DNA of 64,000 bases. Source: Sphaerisporangium cinnabarinum. GTDB lineage: Bacteria; Actinomycetota; Actinomycetes; Actinomycetales; Cellulomonadaceae. Under the pieces are notes generated by a model. That model was not told the DNA's origin. It saw only the letters and a list, made by a program, of their open reading frames with translations, and made no database searches. Location of the stretch: the NCBI GenBank assembly GCA_003052455.1, contig QAPD01000006.1, positions 39,992 to 103,991 on the forward strand. Direction: 5' to 3'. The position numbers and the translations under genes were made by a program. Positions 40,614 through 49,242 of this stretch are shown here, piece by piece. How positions within the stretch are numbered: the first letter of the stretch is position 1; every line of letters starts with the position of its first letter.

Positions 40614-41495
40614 TCACTGGAGGACGGGGATGTCGTCCGACTTGAGCCACGTCGTGCGCAGCTCGGCGAGCGTGCCGTCCGCCTCCAGGTCGTCGACGGC
40701 CTGCGACACGCAGCCCGTGAGCTCCGAGCCGAGGTCGAGCACGAGGCCGTACTGCTCGACGACGCCCTCGTCGGGCAGGGTGCCGATGACGACGGAGTCC
40801 GGGAAGTACTCGGTCGAGGCGGCGACCCCCTGGTCGACGTCCATGACCATCGCGTCGATCGTGCCGGACTGCAGCGCCTGCATGCCGTCGCCCGCGGCGC
40901 TGTACGGCGAGATGTCGGCGTCCTCGCCCCACGCGGCCTCGGCGAGCGTGAGGCTCGTCTGGGCGGCGGTGACCCCGATGCGCGCGCCGTCGAGCTCGGC
41001 CAGCGTCGTCGCGCCCGCGTACGGGCCGTCCTCCATGACGATGACGCCCTGGCGCGTCGTGAGGTACGGGCTCGAGAAGTCGACGGCCTGCTTGCGCTCG
41101 TCCGTGATCGACGTCTGGTAAGCCGCCACGTCGAACGGCTTCACGGCCGGGCTGATGATCTGCTCGAACGTCACGGTCTCCCACACGACGTCGTCGGCCG
41201 CGTAGCCCAGGCGGTCCGCGACGGCGTAGATGAGCGCCGACTCGAAGCCCTCGCCCGAGTCCTGCTCCCCCACGTACCACGGGGAGTACGGCTCGCCGGC
41301 GCCGACGGTCAGCACGCCGTCGGTGAGCGTCGGGAGCGCACCCGGCTCGCACTGCGCGGCGTCACCCGACGCGCTCTCGCTCGGGCTCGCGGCGTCGCCG
41401 CCGTCGTCGGCACCCGACGAACAGGCCGCCAGCGTGAGCGCGGCGACCGCCGTGACGGCGGTCAGGACGGCGGGACGGGGACGCAGACGGCGCAT
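40614..41495 (-). CDS. Amino-acid ABC transporter substrate-binding lipoprotein
   Basis: 293 aa. Lipobox LAAC (Cys25) after a 24-residue signal, then a Ser/Asp-rich tether and the SBP_bac_3 fold (GVLTVGAGEPYSPWY, GFESALIYAVADRLG, DVAAYQTSITDERKQAVDFSSPY, DGMQALQSGTIDAMVMD, with Cys51 and Cys251 possibly bridged). Substrate polar amino acid or similar. ATG 41495 with GGAAGG. First gene of the importer operon. Confidence 0.9.
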   Translation of the reverse strand: MRRLRPRPAVLTAVTAVAALTLAACSSGADDGGDAASPSESASGDAAQCEPGALPTLTDGVLTVGAGEPYSPWYVGEQDSGEGFESALIYAVADRLGYAADDVVWETVTFEQIISPAVKPFDVAAYQTSITDERKQAVDFSSPYLTTRQGVIVMEDGPYAGATTLAELDGARIGVTAAQTSLTLAEAAWGEDADISPYSAAGDGMQALQSGTIDAMVMDVDQGVAASTEYFPDSVVIGTLPDEGVVEQYGLVLDLGSELTGCVSQAVDDLEADGTLAELRTTWLKSDDIPVLQ

Positions 41496-41647
41496 GGTGA
41501 CCTTCCGGGTGTCGGGCGCCCGCGGGAGTGGTGGGCGCCGGCCACTGACGATAACGCCGGGCCGTGGGCCGTGGCTTCCCCCGCCCGCGCCTCGGCCGGG
41601 TGGGGCGCGTCACAGCACGGAGACACTGACCGTGCACGGGACAAAGC

Positions 41648-41689
41648 GAGAGGCCCTCGGTCAGCATGTCTGCTGACCGAGGGCCTCTC
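41648..41689 (-). terminator. Terminator of the initiator tRNA gene
   Basis: Perfect 19-bp arms GAGAGGCCCTCGGTCAGCA / TGCTGACCGAGGGCCTCTC around a TGTC loop, five bases downstream of the tRNA 3' end. Confidence 0.85.
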
Positions 41690-41694
41690 AGGAG

Positions 41695-41768
41695 TAGCGG
41701 GGGCAGGATTTGAACCTGCGACCTCTGGGTTATGAGCCCAGCGAGCTACCGAGCTGCTCCACCCCGCG
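41695..41768 (-). tRNA. tRNA-Met (CAT), initiator type
   Basis: 74 nt, CCA not encoded. Cloverleaf is complete: acceptor CGCGGGG/CCCCGC, D-arm GAGCAGCTCGGTAGCTC, anticodon arm CTGGG-CTCATAA-CCCAG, T-arm GCAGG-TTCAAAT-CCTGC. The unpaired 1-72 end (C1 opposite U72) and three consecutive G-C pairs in the anticodon stem mark the initiator. Confidence 0.9.
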
Positions 41769-41780
41769 TCGGTGATCACT

Positions 41781-41809
41781 ACTCTACGTGAGGTTCCGGA
41801 CCAGGCCAA
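41781..41809 (-). promoter_or_regulatory. Promoter of initiator tRNA gene
   Basis: Minus strand: -35 TTGGCC (41809-41804), exact 17-bp spacer, -10 TAGAGT (41786-41781). It places the start site about 6 bp before the mature 5' end. Confidence 0.65.
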
Positions 41810-41830
41810 ATCGGGTGGACGAGACGTGGG

Positions 41831-42883
41831 TCACGCCAGGACCTCGACCCCGAACGCGAACTCCCGGACGGCCCCCGGCTCGAGCCGCACGTGGGCGGCG
41901 CAGTCGGGACGGTTGAACGCGTCGGTCAGCGTCTCCACCGGCTCGACGGCGATCGCGGCGCGGCCGCGCCGCGCCAGACCGTCGCCCGTGTAGACGTGCA
42001 CGAGGCCGCGCTCCTGCCAGACGGCGAGCCCCTGCCCCGTGGCGGGGTCGCGCACGACCGTGCGCGCGCGACCGTCGGCGTCGACCCGGAGGTCGGCGAA
42101 CGCGTGGTCGAGGCTCGCGCCCGCGAGCGGGAGCGGACCGACGCCGTCGATCGCCCCGAACGCGGCCTCTCCCGCGAGCGGGAGCATGCCGGCATCGGTC
42201 ACGACGGCGCGACGGGCCGGCACGGTGAGCTCCAGCGCGTCGACCGTGCCGTGCCCGGGGACCCGGAGGTAGGGGTGCCAGCCGAGCGAGACGGGGGCCG
42301 CCGTCGTCCCGACGTTGCGGGCGCGCAGCATGACGTCGAGGGAGCCGGCGCCGAGGACGTACCGGACCTCCAGCACGAGCGCGAAAGGGTAGCCCGCGTG
42401 CGCGTCGGCGTGGACGACCGTCCGGAGCGTCACGGACTCCCGCTCTGCCCCGTCGACGACCGCCGCGTCGCGCGCGGCGACCTCGCTCTCCCCCGCGCCC
42501 TCGACGACCGTCCAGTCGAGCGTGCGCGCGAACCCGTGCATGGTGAGCGGCTCCCACGGGAGCACCGGGGGCACGTGGTGCCGGACGCCGTCGAACACGT
42601 ACTCCCCGCCCGCAAGGCGGTTGACGAACGGCGCCATGAGCGCCGAGCGCGCGGCGTCGTGCGCGGCGACCTCCGCCTCGTCGGCGTACCCGTCGACGAG
42701 GTCCTCGACGCGCTCGACGCCGTCGGCGCCGCGCCAGGGGGCCCGCCACGCGAGGACGGCCGCGCCCCGCAGCGCGACCACGAGCTCGGCGCCGGACGTG
42801 TGGTGCAGCCGCACCGCCGGCACGGTCGTGGTGTCGTCGCCCGCCGCGCTGAAAGCGTTGCTGCAAACCGTTGCAGAAGTCAC
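41831..42883 (-). CDS. Aldose 1-epimerase family protein
   Basis: 350 aa from GTG 42883 (GGGAGGA nine bases upstream). GalM/YihR-like beta-sandwich: NRLAGGEYVFDG near 115, the catalytic-His region PLTMHGFARTLDW, VSLGWHPYLRVPG, and SLDHAFADLR. The last block HVYTGDGL then AIAVEPVETLTDAFNRPD carries the general base Glu and substrate contacts. Interconverts anomers of aldoses. An alternative GTG at about 42820 would remove the low-complexity N-terminus. Lone gene. Confidence 0.8.
   Translation of the reverse strand: MTSATVCSNAFSAAGDDTTTVPAVRLHHTSGAELVVALRGAAVLAWRAPWRGADGVERVEDLVDGYADEAEVAAHDAARSALMAPFVNRLAGGEYVFDGVRHHVPPVLPWEPLTMHGFARTLDWTVVEGAGESEVAARDAAVVDGAERESVTLRTVVHADAHAGYPFALVLEVRYVLGAGSLDVMLRARNVGTTAAPVSLGWHPYLRVPGHGTVDALELTVPARRAVVTDAGMLPLAGEAAFGAIDGVGPLPLAGASLDHAFADLRVDADGRARTVVRDPATGQGLAVWQERGLVHVYTGDGLARRGRAAIAVEPVETLTDAFNRPDCAAHVRLEPGAVREFAFGVEVLA
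42862..42877. promoter_or_regulatory. LacI-like dyad CTGCAA-ACCG-TTGCAG at the epimerase 5' end
   Basis: Perfect 6-bp arms, inside codons 3-8 of the chosen start. The arms agree with the LacI/GalR consensus TGNAA...TTNCA, though the central CG is displaced. Just beside it GAGGA-N4-TCCTC (42884-42897) can fold over the SD. Confidence 0.4.
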
Positions 42884-43014
42884 GAGGAGCGATCCTCCCG
42901 CTCGGGGCGGGAAATGACAACTCCGTCCCGGCAGCCGCAGACGACGGACGGGCGGGGACACCCGCTGGTGTCCCCGCCCGTCCGTGGCGGCGCGTCGCTC
43001 GCGCGACGGGTGCG

Positions 43015-46000
43015 TCAGCCCGCCGACGACTCCGTGTCGAGCGCCTGCTCGGCCGCGAGGGCCGACTCGAGCGCCTGCTGGAGGCGGTCCTGCGCCTCGC
43101 CGTAGGCCGCGAAGTCGCCCTCGGCGAGCGCCGCCTGGCCGTCCTCGATGGCCTGCTGCGCCTGGCGCAGCGCCTGGTCGAGCTCGGCGCGCGCGCCGCC
43201 GTCGACCGTGCCGCCGTCGGCCGGCGGGGCCGGCTCCTCGGTGGCCGGGGGCTCGGTGCCGGGGTCCGTCGTGCCCGGGTCGGTCGTGCCCGCGTCCGGC
43301 GACTCGCCGTCGGCCGGCTGGTCCGGGACCTCGGTCTCGACGCCGCCGTCCGCGTCGCCGGCGTTCGCGCCCGAGTCGCCGCCGAACACCTGGTCCAGCG
43401 CCTCGTCGAGCGTGTCGGCGAAGCCGATCTCGTCGCCGAAGGAGACGAGCACCTTGCGCAGCAGCGGGAACCGCGTGCCCTCGGTCGACTGGACGTACAC
43501 CGGCTGGACGTAGAGCAGGCCACCACCGACCGGCAGCGTCAGCAGGTTGCCGTTGATGACCGTCGAGTCACCGCGGCGCAGCGCCAGCAGGCCGTCGGCC
43601 GCCGTCGGGTCGGTGTTGAAGTTGTTCTGCACCTGCCCCGGACCGGGCACCGTCGCGTTGCGCGGCAGCTCGAGGAGCCGCAGCGTGCCGTAGTCCTCCG
43701 ACCGCACGCCCGCCTCGCTGCCCGGTTCCGCGTCCACCGCGAGGAAGCCGGTGAGGATGTTGCGGTCCGAGCCACCGCCCGGGATGTACGTCGACATGAG
43801 CGAGAAGGTCGGCGCCTCCTGGCTCGGCATCTGCAGCGTGAGGTAGTACGGCGGCTGGAGCGGCTTGACGTTGCCGCTCGCCGTCGGGTCCTCCGGGCTG
43901 CGCCAGAAGTCCTGGCCCGAGAAGAACTCGTTCGCGTCGTCCACGTGGTAGCTCGCGAGGAGCGTGCGCTGCACCTTGAACAGGTCCTCGGGGTAGCGCA
44001 GGTGGCTCATGAGGTCGCCCGAGATCTCGGACAGGGGCTGCACGGAGCTCGGGAAGACGTTCGACCAGGCCTGGAGGACCGGGTCCTCCGTGTCCCACGC
44101 GTACAGGTCGACCGAGCCGTCGTACGCGTCGACGGTCGCCTTGACCGAGTTGCGGATGTAGTTCACCTGCTGCGGGGCGAGCGCCTCGACCGAGTTGGCC
44201 GCGACGAGCGAGTCGCGCGTCGAGTCCTCGAGCGACTCCGACGTGGAGTACGGGTAGGCGTTCGACGTCGTGTAGCCGTCCACGATCCACTTCACGCGGC
44301 CGTCGACCACCGCGGGGTACACGCGCCCGTCGAGCGTGAGGTACGGCGCGACCTTCGCGACGCGGTCGCGCGGGCTGCGGTCGTAGAGGATCTGCGACTC
44401 GTCCGTGACCCGGTCGGAGAACAGGATCTGCTCGGACCCGAACTTCAGCGCGTAGAGCACCTTGTTGACGAACGACCCGACGCTCGGCCCGGCCTCGATC
44501 TCGTCCGTGGGGAACGTGTTGTTGACCTGGCCGCCCGCGTCGTCCACCGGGTAGTCGAGCTCCCACGGCTCACGACCCTCGGGCGCGCCGACGATCGAGT
44601 ACTCGGGCGCCTCGGGCGAGAAGTAGATGCGCGGCTCGTAGCCGCCCGCGTCCGTGAAGGCGCCCGTCGACGGGATCGAGCCCTCGTAGAACGCCGGCCG
44701 GCCGTCGGGGCCGATCTGGTTGCCGTACGCCGCCACGACGCCGAAGCCGTGCGTGTAGACCGTGTGGTCGTTGACCCAGTTGCGCTGGTCGGCACCGAGG
44801 CCGTCCTGGTTGAGCTCGCGCACGGCGATGACCGTGTCGCGGCTCTCGTCGTCGATCTTGTAGCGGTCCACCGACAGCGAGCTCGAGAACTGGTAGTACT
44901 GCTTGTTCTGCTGGAGCTGGCTGAACGACGGGCTGACGATCTCCGGGTCCAGGAGGCGGATCGACGCCGTCGTGTCCGCGTCAGCGCGCAGCGCGCCGGC
45001 CTCGGCCTCCGTCTTGGCGTTGTACTGCTCGGTCTCGACGTCGTCGATGCCGTAGGCGGCCTTCGTCGCGTCGATGTTGCGCTGGATGTACTCCTCCTCG
45101 AAGTCCTGCGCGTTCGGCGTGACCTGGAAGCGCTGGACGACGGCCGGGTAGATCCCGCCGATCGCGATGGCCGAGACCACCATGAGGCCCACGCCGATGG
45201 CGGGCAGGCGCCAGTTGCCGCGCACCGCGGTCACGACGAACAGGGCCGCGACGAAGAGCGCGACGACCGTGAGGATCGCCTTGGACGGGATCACGGCGTG
45301 CACGTCCGCGTACGACGCGCCGTCGAACTTCGCGCCGCCCGAGGTGAGGATCGAGTACCGGTCGAGCCAGTAGTTCGCGCCGATGAGGACGAGCAGCAGC
45401 GCGGCGATCACCGAGAGCTGGACGCGCGCGGCGGTCGTCGTGCGGGGGCCCGCGTCGGAGCCGCCACCGATCCGCAGGCCGCCGTAGAGGTAGTGCGTCG
45501 CGACCGCGGCGATGCCCGCGATGATGACGACCGCCATGAGGAAGCTCACGACGAACCGGAGGGCGGGCAGCGTGAACACGTAGAAGGACAGGTCGATGCC
45601 CCACTGCGGGTCCGTCGTGCCGAACGGGACCGAGTTCAGCGCCAGGAGGACCGTCTGCCACTGCGAGGACGCCGCCGCGCCGGCGAAGAAGCCGACGAGC
45701 GCCGGGGCCACGATCATGACGACCTTGCGCAGCGGCTCGATCGCCTCGCGGTACTGGTCGAGGGTCGCCTGCTCCGGGGTGGACGGCGCGTAGATGGGCC
45801 GCGACCGGTACGCGAGCGAGAACGACAGGAAGACGAGCCCGCCCATGACGAGGAAGCCCGCGACGAACAGGGCGATGCGGGCGCCCCACTGGGTCCACAG
45901 GACGTTCGCGAAGTCGAGCTGCTGGAACCACAGCACCTCGGTCCAGAACTGGGCGAGCAGGAGCAGGAGGACGACGAGGGCGCCGACGACGGCGATCGCG

Positions 46001-46074
46001 ATCCCGATCGGGCTCCGGCGCCGGGCGGGCCGCCCCCCGGAGGACGGCCGGCGGGGCGCTGCGGCGAATGACAC
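43015..46074 (-). CDS. UPF0182 family membrane protein
   Basis: 1019 aa from GTG 46074. Seven N-terminal transmembrane helices within about residues 20-330 (IGIAIAVVGALVVLLLLLA and following), then a large extracytoplasmic domain (about 345-900: VEEEYIQRNIDATK-type start, NDHTVYTHGFG, YSTSESLEDSTRDSL, KVLVSFGDEIGFADTLDEALD). The C-terminus (about 905-1019) is a Pro/Asp/Thr-rich linker plus an Ala/Glu/Gln coiled coil (LRQAQQAIEDGQAALAEGDF). The family (Mycobacterium Rv3193c-like) is conserved in actinobacteria and unassigned. Confidence 0.92.
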   Translation of the reverse strand: MSFAAAPRRPSSGGRPARRRSPIGIAIAVVGALVVLLLLLAQFWTEVLWFQQLDFANVLWTQWGARIALFVAGFLVMGGLVFLSFSLAYRSRPIYAPSTPEQATLDQYREAIEPLRKVVMIVAPALVGFFAGAAASSQWQTVLLALNSVPFGTTDPQWGIDLSFYVFTLPALRFVVSFLMAVVIIAGIAAVATHYLYGGLRIGGGSDAGPRTTTAARVQLSVIAALLLVLIGANYWLDRYSILTSGGAKFDGASYADVHAVIPSKAILTVVALFVAALFVVTAVRGNWRLPAIGVGLMVVSAIAIGGIYPAVVQRFQVTPNAQDFEEEYIQRNIDATKAAYGIDDVETEQYNAKTEAEAGALRADADTTASIRLLDPEIVSPSFSQLQQNKQYYQFSSSLSVDRYKIDDESRDTVIAVRELNQDGLGADQRNWVNDHTVYTHGFGVVAAYGNQIGPDGRPAFYEGSIPSTGAFTDAGGYEPRIYFSPEAPEYSIVGAPEGREPWELDYPVDDAGGQVNNTFPTDEIEAGPSVGSFVNKVLYALKFGSEQILFSDRVTDESQILYDRSPRDRVAKVAPYLTLDGRVYPAVVDGRVKWIVDGYTTSNAYPYSTSESLEDSTRDSLVAANSVEALAPQQVNYIRNSVKATVDAYDGSVDLYAWDTEDPVLQAWSNVFPSSVQPLSEISGDLMSHLRYPEDLFKVQRTLLASYHVDDANEFFSGQDFWRSPEDPTASGNVKPLQPPYYLTLQMPSQEAPTFSLMSTYIPGGGSDRNILTGFLAVDAEPGSEAGVRSEDYGTLRLLELPRNATVPGPGQVQNNFNTDPTAADGLLALRRGDSTVINGNLLTLPVGGGLLYVQPVYVQSTEGTRFPLLRKVLVSFGDEIGFADTLDEALDQVFGGDSGANAGDADGGVETEVPDQPADGESPDAGTTDPGTTDPGTEPPATEEPAPPADGGTVDGGARAELDQALRQAQQAIEDGQAALAEGDFAAYGEAQDRLQQALESALAAEQALDTESSAG

Positions 46075-46237
46075 GGTGGGTATACCTCTTCGGTCGTGGC
46101 TCGGGCGTGCACCGGGGTCAACGCCCGGTCCTCCCCCAAGGTTCCCACGGTCCGGCGCCCCGTGGGGGACGGCCGGGCACCCGGCCCGCGGCGGCGCGGG
46201 GCGGCGCGGGGCGGCGACGATGAGGGACGATGGGGTC

Positions 46238-46867
46238 ATGCCCCAGCCTGACGACGCCGCCCCCGGTCCCGACGCCACCACCCCCGTGCCCGGACCCGAC
46301 GCCGGTCCCGACCCGGTCGCGCCCGGCGGTCCCACCCCCCAGCACGCGCTCGCGCTCGCGGTCCACGAGATCGAGACGCACGCGGCCGACGCGGGCTGGG
46401 ACGTCCCGCCGCGACTCTTCGCGCTCGTCGGGACGGCGGGCGCCCTCGGCGCCGACCCGACGCTCGCCGACCGGCTCCCGCCCGACGTCGTCGCCGCGGC
46501 CGAGGCCGACCCGCACCACCTGCTGTCGATCGAGCAGGAGGGCTTCGCCGTGGACCGCGACCTCGAGGACGGGCTCGCCCGCGTCGCGTGGCCGGAGACC
46601 GTCGACGGCGCCGCGCTCGTCGTCGAGCGGATCGTGCTGCCGCCGGCCGCCGAGGAGGGCGTCCCCGACGACCCGGACGCCGCGCTCGACTACCTCACGA
46701 GCCACCCCGACCGGCAGGACGTGCGCCTCGCCGTCGGCGTGCTGCGCGACGGGCCCACGTGGTGCGCCGTCCGGTCGCGCGCCCACGACTCGGCGACCGA
46801 CGTCGCGGGCGGCCCCGACCTCGTGCCCGGGCTGGTCGAGGCGCTGCGCGCGACGCTCGAGGACTGA
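46238..46867 (+). CDS. PPA1309 family protein
   Basis: 209 aa from ATG 46238 (ATG 46220 is the alternative; a GACGAT lies six bases before 46238). After a Pro/Asp-rich 35-residue N-terminus come the family core blocks ALALAVHEIETHAADAGWDVPPRLFALV, HHLLSIEQEGF and VAWPETVDGAALVVERIVLP. A conserved actinobacterial family next to UPF0182 and YlbL genes; function unknown. Confidence 0.8.
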   Translation: MPQPDDAAPGPDATTPVPGPDAGPDPVAPGGPTPQHALALAVHEIETHAADAGWDVPPRLFALVGTAGALGADPTLADRLPPDVVAAAEADPHHLLSIEQEGFAVDRDLEDGLARVAWPETVDGAALVVERIVLPPAAEEGVPDDPDAALDYLTSHPDRQDVRLAVGVLRDGPTWCAVRSRAHDSATDVAGGPDLVPGLVEALRATLED

Positions 46868-46882
46868 CGCGCGCGGGCGGCG

Positions 46883-47992
46883 TCAGCCGCGCGCCTCGCA
46901 CGTGGGCAGGGAGTCGCCCTCGCCCGCGCCGATCGCCTCCATCGCCGCGCGCGCGTCGGCGAGCGTCGAGACCGCCGCCACGTGCAGGCCGTCGGGCACG
47001 TTGCCCACGACCTCGGGGCAGTTGGCCTGCGGGGCGAGGAACCACGTCGCGCCGTCGCGCAGCGCGCCGTAGAGCTTCTGCTGGATGCCGCCGATCGGAC
47101 CCACGTCGCCCTCGACGCTCATGGTGCCCGTGCCCGCGATGACGACGCCGTTCGCCTCGTCCTCGGGCGTGAGCTGGTCGACGATCCCGAGCGCGAACAT
47201 GGTGCCCGCGCTCGGGCCGCCGATGTCCTCGATCTGGATCTCGACGTCCACCGGGAAGTCGAACGCCGGGTCGATGAACACGCCGAGCAGCGCGGTGTCG
47301 CCGCCGTCCGTCGTCGCGACCGTGAGGTCCGTCTCCGCGCCGTCGCGCTGCACGCGCAGCGTCACGTCGTCGCCCGGGTCGACCGCGGCCAGGCCGTCGA
47401 TCAGGTCCTGGTACGTCCGCACGGGTGTGCCGTCGAGCGCCACGATGACGTCGCCCGGCTCGACGACGCCGTCGGACCCGCTGTCCGGCACCGTGCCCTC
47501 GACCGTGAGCGTCGCGGGCACGTCGTACCCCAGCTCGGTGAGCGCGGCGACCGTCGCGTTCTCCTGCGAGCTGATCATCTCCGCCTGGCCCTGCTGCTCG
47601 GTCTCCTCCTTGGTGCGGCCCGTCTGGAAGACCTCCTCGACCGGGCGCACGCTGCGCGACCGGTCGAACCAGCCCTGCACCACCTGGCCGAGGTTCACCG
47701 GGTAGCCCGGGCCGCCGGCGACGGACACGGTCGTCAGGAGCAGCTCGCCCGTCGAGTCGTAGGTCTCGGCGCCGGTGATCGAGATGAGGGGCGTGCCGTC
47801 CTGCTGGCCGAGCGTGTCCTCCGTCGGGCCCGGCGCCCGCACCGCGTACGGCGCGGGCAGGATCGCGAGACCCGCGACGAGCAGGGTCGTCGCGAGCAGG
47901 GAGATGCCGAACGTCAGCGACCGCCGGGTCACGGGCGGCGGGTCGTGCTCGTCCTCGGCGAGGAGGGCGTCGAAGGAGGGGGCGTCGCTCAC
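46883..47992 (-). CDS. YlbL-like membrane PDZ/Lon-type serine protease
   Basis: 369 aa from GTG 47992. One N-terminal TM helix (LTFGISLLATTLLVAGLAIL), a PDZ domain (about 165-235: VEPGDVIVALDGTPVRTYQDLIDGL), then a Lon-type S16 protease domain with the Ser261-Lys306 dyad (GGPSAGTMFALG, GGIQQKLYGA), a 45-residue spacing typical of Lon. Extracytoplasmic. Bacterial YlbL homologues act in envelope quality control and competence; here the substrate is unknown. Syntenic with Mycobacterium Rv3194c. Confidence 0.88.
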   Translation of the reverse strand: MSDAPSFDALLAEDEHDPPPVTRRSLTFGISLLATTLLVAGLAILPAPYAVRAPGPTEDTLGQQDGTPLISITGAETYDSTGELLLTTVSVAGGPGYPVNLGQVVQGWFDRSRSVRPVEEVFQTGRTKEETEQQGQAEMISSQENATVAALTELGYDVPATLTVEGTVPDSGSDGVVEPGDVIVALDGTPVRTYQDLIDGLAAVDPGDDVTLRVQRDGAETDLTVATTDGGDTALLGVFIDPAFDFPVDVEIQIEDIGGPSAGTMFALGIVDQLTPEDEANGVVIAGTGTMSVEGDVGPIGGIQQKLYGALRDGATWFLAPQANCPEVVGNVPDGLHVAAVSTLADARAAMEAIGAGEGDSLPTCEARG

Positions 47993-48060
47993 CGGGACAT
48001 CATCCCCGAGGTTGCTGGGATCTCCCTGCCGACGACGTGGACGCCGCCCGGGAGCCGCCC

Positions 48061-49173
48061 CTACGGGCGGCGCGAGCGGGCCTGCCGCCAGACGGCGGCC
48101 GTGCCCAGGACCGCGACGGCCGCCCCCGCCGCGCCGAGCGCCGCGGCGTCCCGACCACCGAACCGGCGACCGCCGACGCCCGTGCGGCCGCGCACCTCGG
48201 CGAGGAGCACCTCGAGCGCCGCGGCGCCCGACCACTCCGGCCGCCACCCGGCGTCGTGCAGGCGCCGCGCCGAGACCGACCACGGGTGCACGACGAACGC
48301 GAGGTCGTTCGCCGGTGACGGCAGCGCACCGACCCGGTGCAGCCGCTCGGCCGTCCCGAACGCCGTCGCGGGCGGGAGCTGCACGGTGCGCATCCCCGCC
48401 GCCGCGGCCACGGTCTCCGAGTCGAGCGCGTCGGGCTCGCCGTCGCGCACCGGTCCGGCCGTCAGACCGCCGACGAGGCCCTGGTCCAGCGCGACGCGCA
48501 CCGCCCCCACCACGTCGTCGACGTGCACGAGCTGCCACGTGCGGCCGCCACCGCGCACCGTGAGCAGGCGCGGGGCCTCGAAGTGCCGCGTGAGCACGGT
48601 GTCCACGCCCGGCCCGACGACGACCGCCGGCCGCACCAGCGCGAGCGGCACCCCGCCGAGCGCCTCCCGCAGCGCGTCCTCGAACGCCACGAGGTCGCCC
48701 GCGAAGCCGGGCCCGTCGTCGGGGGCCACGGGGTCGTCGTCGTCGATGACGCCCCGCTCGGGCGACGCGCCGTGCACCGCGGCGGACGACACGGCGACGA
48801 CGTGCTCGATCCCTGCCGCGACCGCCGCCTCCCCCGCGCGACGGCCCAGGAGCGCGAGGCGGGCGCGCTGCTCCGCGTCCGTCCGGGCGCGCGGCGTCCC
48901 GAACTCGCCCGCGGGCGCCACCACGACGAGACGTCGCGCCCCGGCGGGCCAGACGAGCGCGTCCACGGGCGACGCCTCGGCGGCGCCCAGGCCCGCGCGC
49001 ACCGCGTCCGCCACCTGCCCGACGCCGACGACCACCACCGGGTCGCGGTCGACGACGTCGTCCGCCGGGGTGGTCGCCGCGCTCGCGGTGGGGTCCTCCC
49101 CCGGACCGGCCGGGGGCTCGCCCGTCGCGGGGAGCGCCTCGCTGCGCCGTGAGCGAACCCGGCCCTCGGACAT
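48061..49173 (-). CDS. NAD-dependent epimerase/dehydratase-like protein, probably degenerate, membrane-tethered
   Basis: 370 aa. Atypical SDR outline (VVVVGVGQVADAVRAGL at about 45, VSSAAVHGASPERG, ALVRPAVVVGPGVDTVL, HVDDVVGAVRVAL). The cofactor loop GVGQVA lacks the classic GxxGxxG and the Tyr-x3-Lys pair is missing (FAGDLVAFEDAL occurs instead), so catalysis is doubtful. A hydrophobic segment closes the protein (AAALGAAGAAVAVLGTAAVW). 68 bp upstream of the YlbL-like gene on the same strand, so possibly cotranscribed. Confidence 0.7.
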   Translation of the reverse strand: MSEGRVRSRRSEALPATGEPPAGPGEDPTASAATTPADDVVDRDPVVVVGVGQVADAVRAGLGAAEASPVDALVWPAGARRLVVVAPAGEFGTPRARTDAEQRARLALLGRRAGEAAVAAGIEHVVAVSSAAVHGASPERGVIDDDDPVAPDDGPGFAGDLVAFEDALREALGGVPLALVRPAVVVGPGVDTVLTRHFEAPRLLTVRGGGRTWQLVHVDDVVGAVRVALDQGLVGGLTAGPVRDGEPDALDSETVAAAAGMRTVQLPPATAFGTAERLHRVGALPSPANDLAFVVHPWSVSARRLHDAGWRPEWSGAAALEVLLAEVRGRTGVGGRRFGGRDAAALGAAGAAVAVLGTAAVWRQARSRRP

Positions 49174-49210
49174 GGCCCAGCCCCCGTTCTCGGCGCTCGA
49201 TCGTGGTTAC

Positions 49211-49231
49211 GGTGATCACCGACGCTACCGT
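49211..49231. promoter_or_regulatory. 12-bp perfect palindrome and -10 of the metalloprotease gene
   Basis: CGGTGATCACCG is centred between the divergent epimerase-like and metalloprotease genes. TACCGT at 49226-49231 is a -10 for the + strand gene, whose ATG 49243 also has an SD (GAGGAG). Confidence 0.4.
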
Positions 49232-49242
49232 GAGGAGTCGCC

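Noticed and set aside
49211..49220. GGTGATCACC as a significant operator
   Set aside because: A lone 10-12-bp palindrome; a related GGTGATCAC also occurs next to the tRNA promoter, so it may be chance. Kept only as a low-confidence site.
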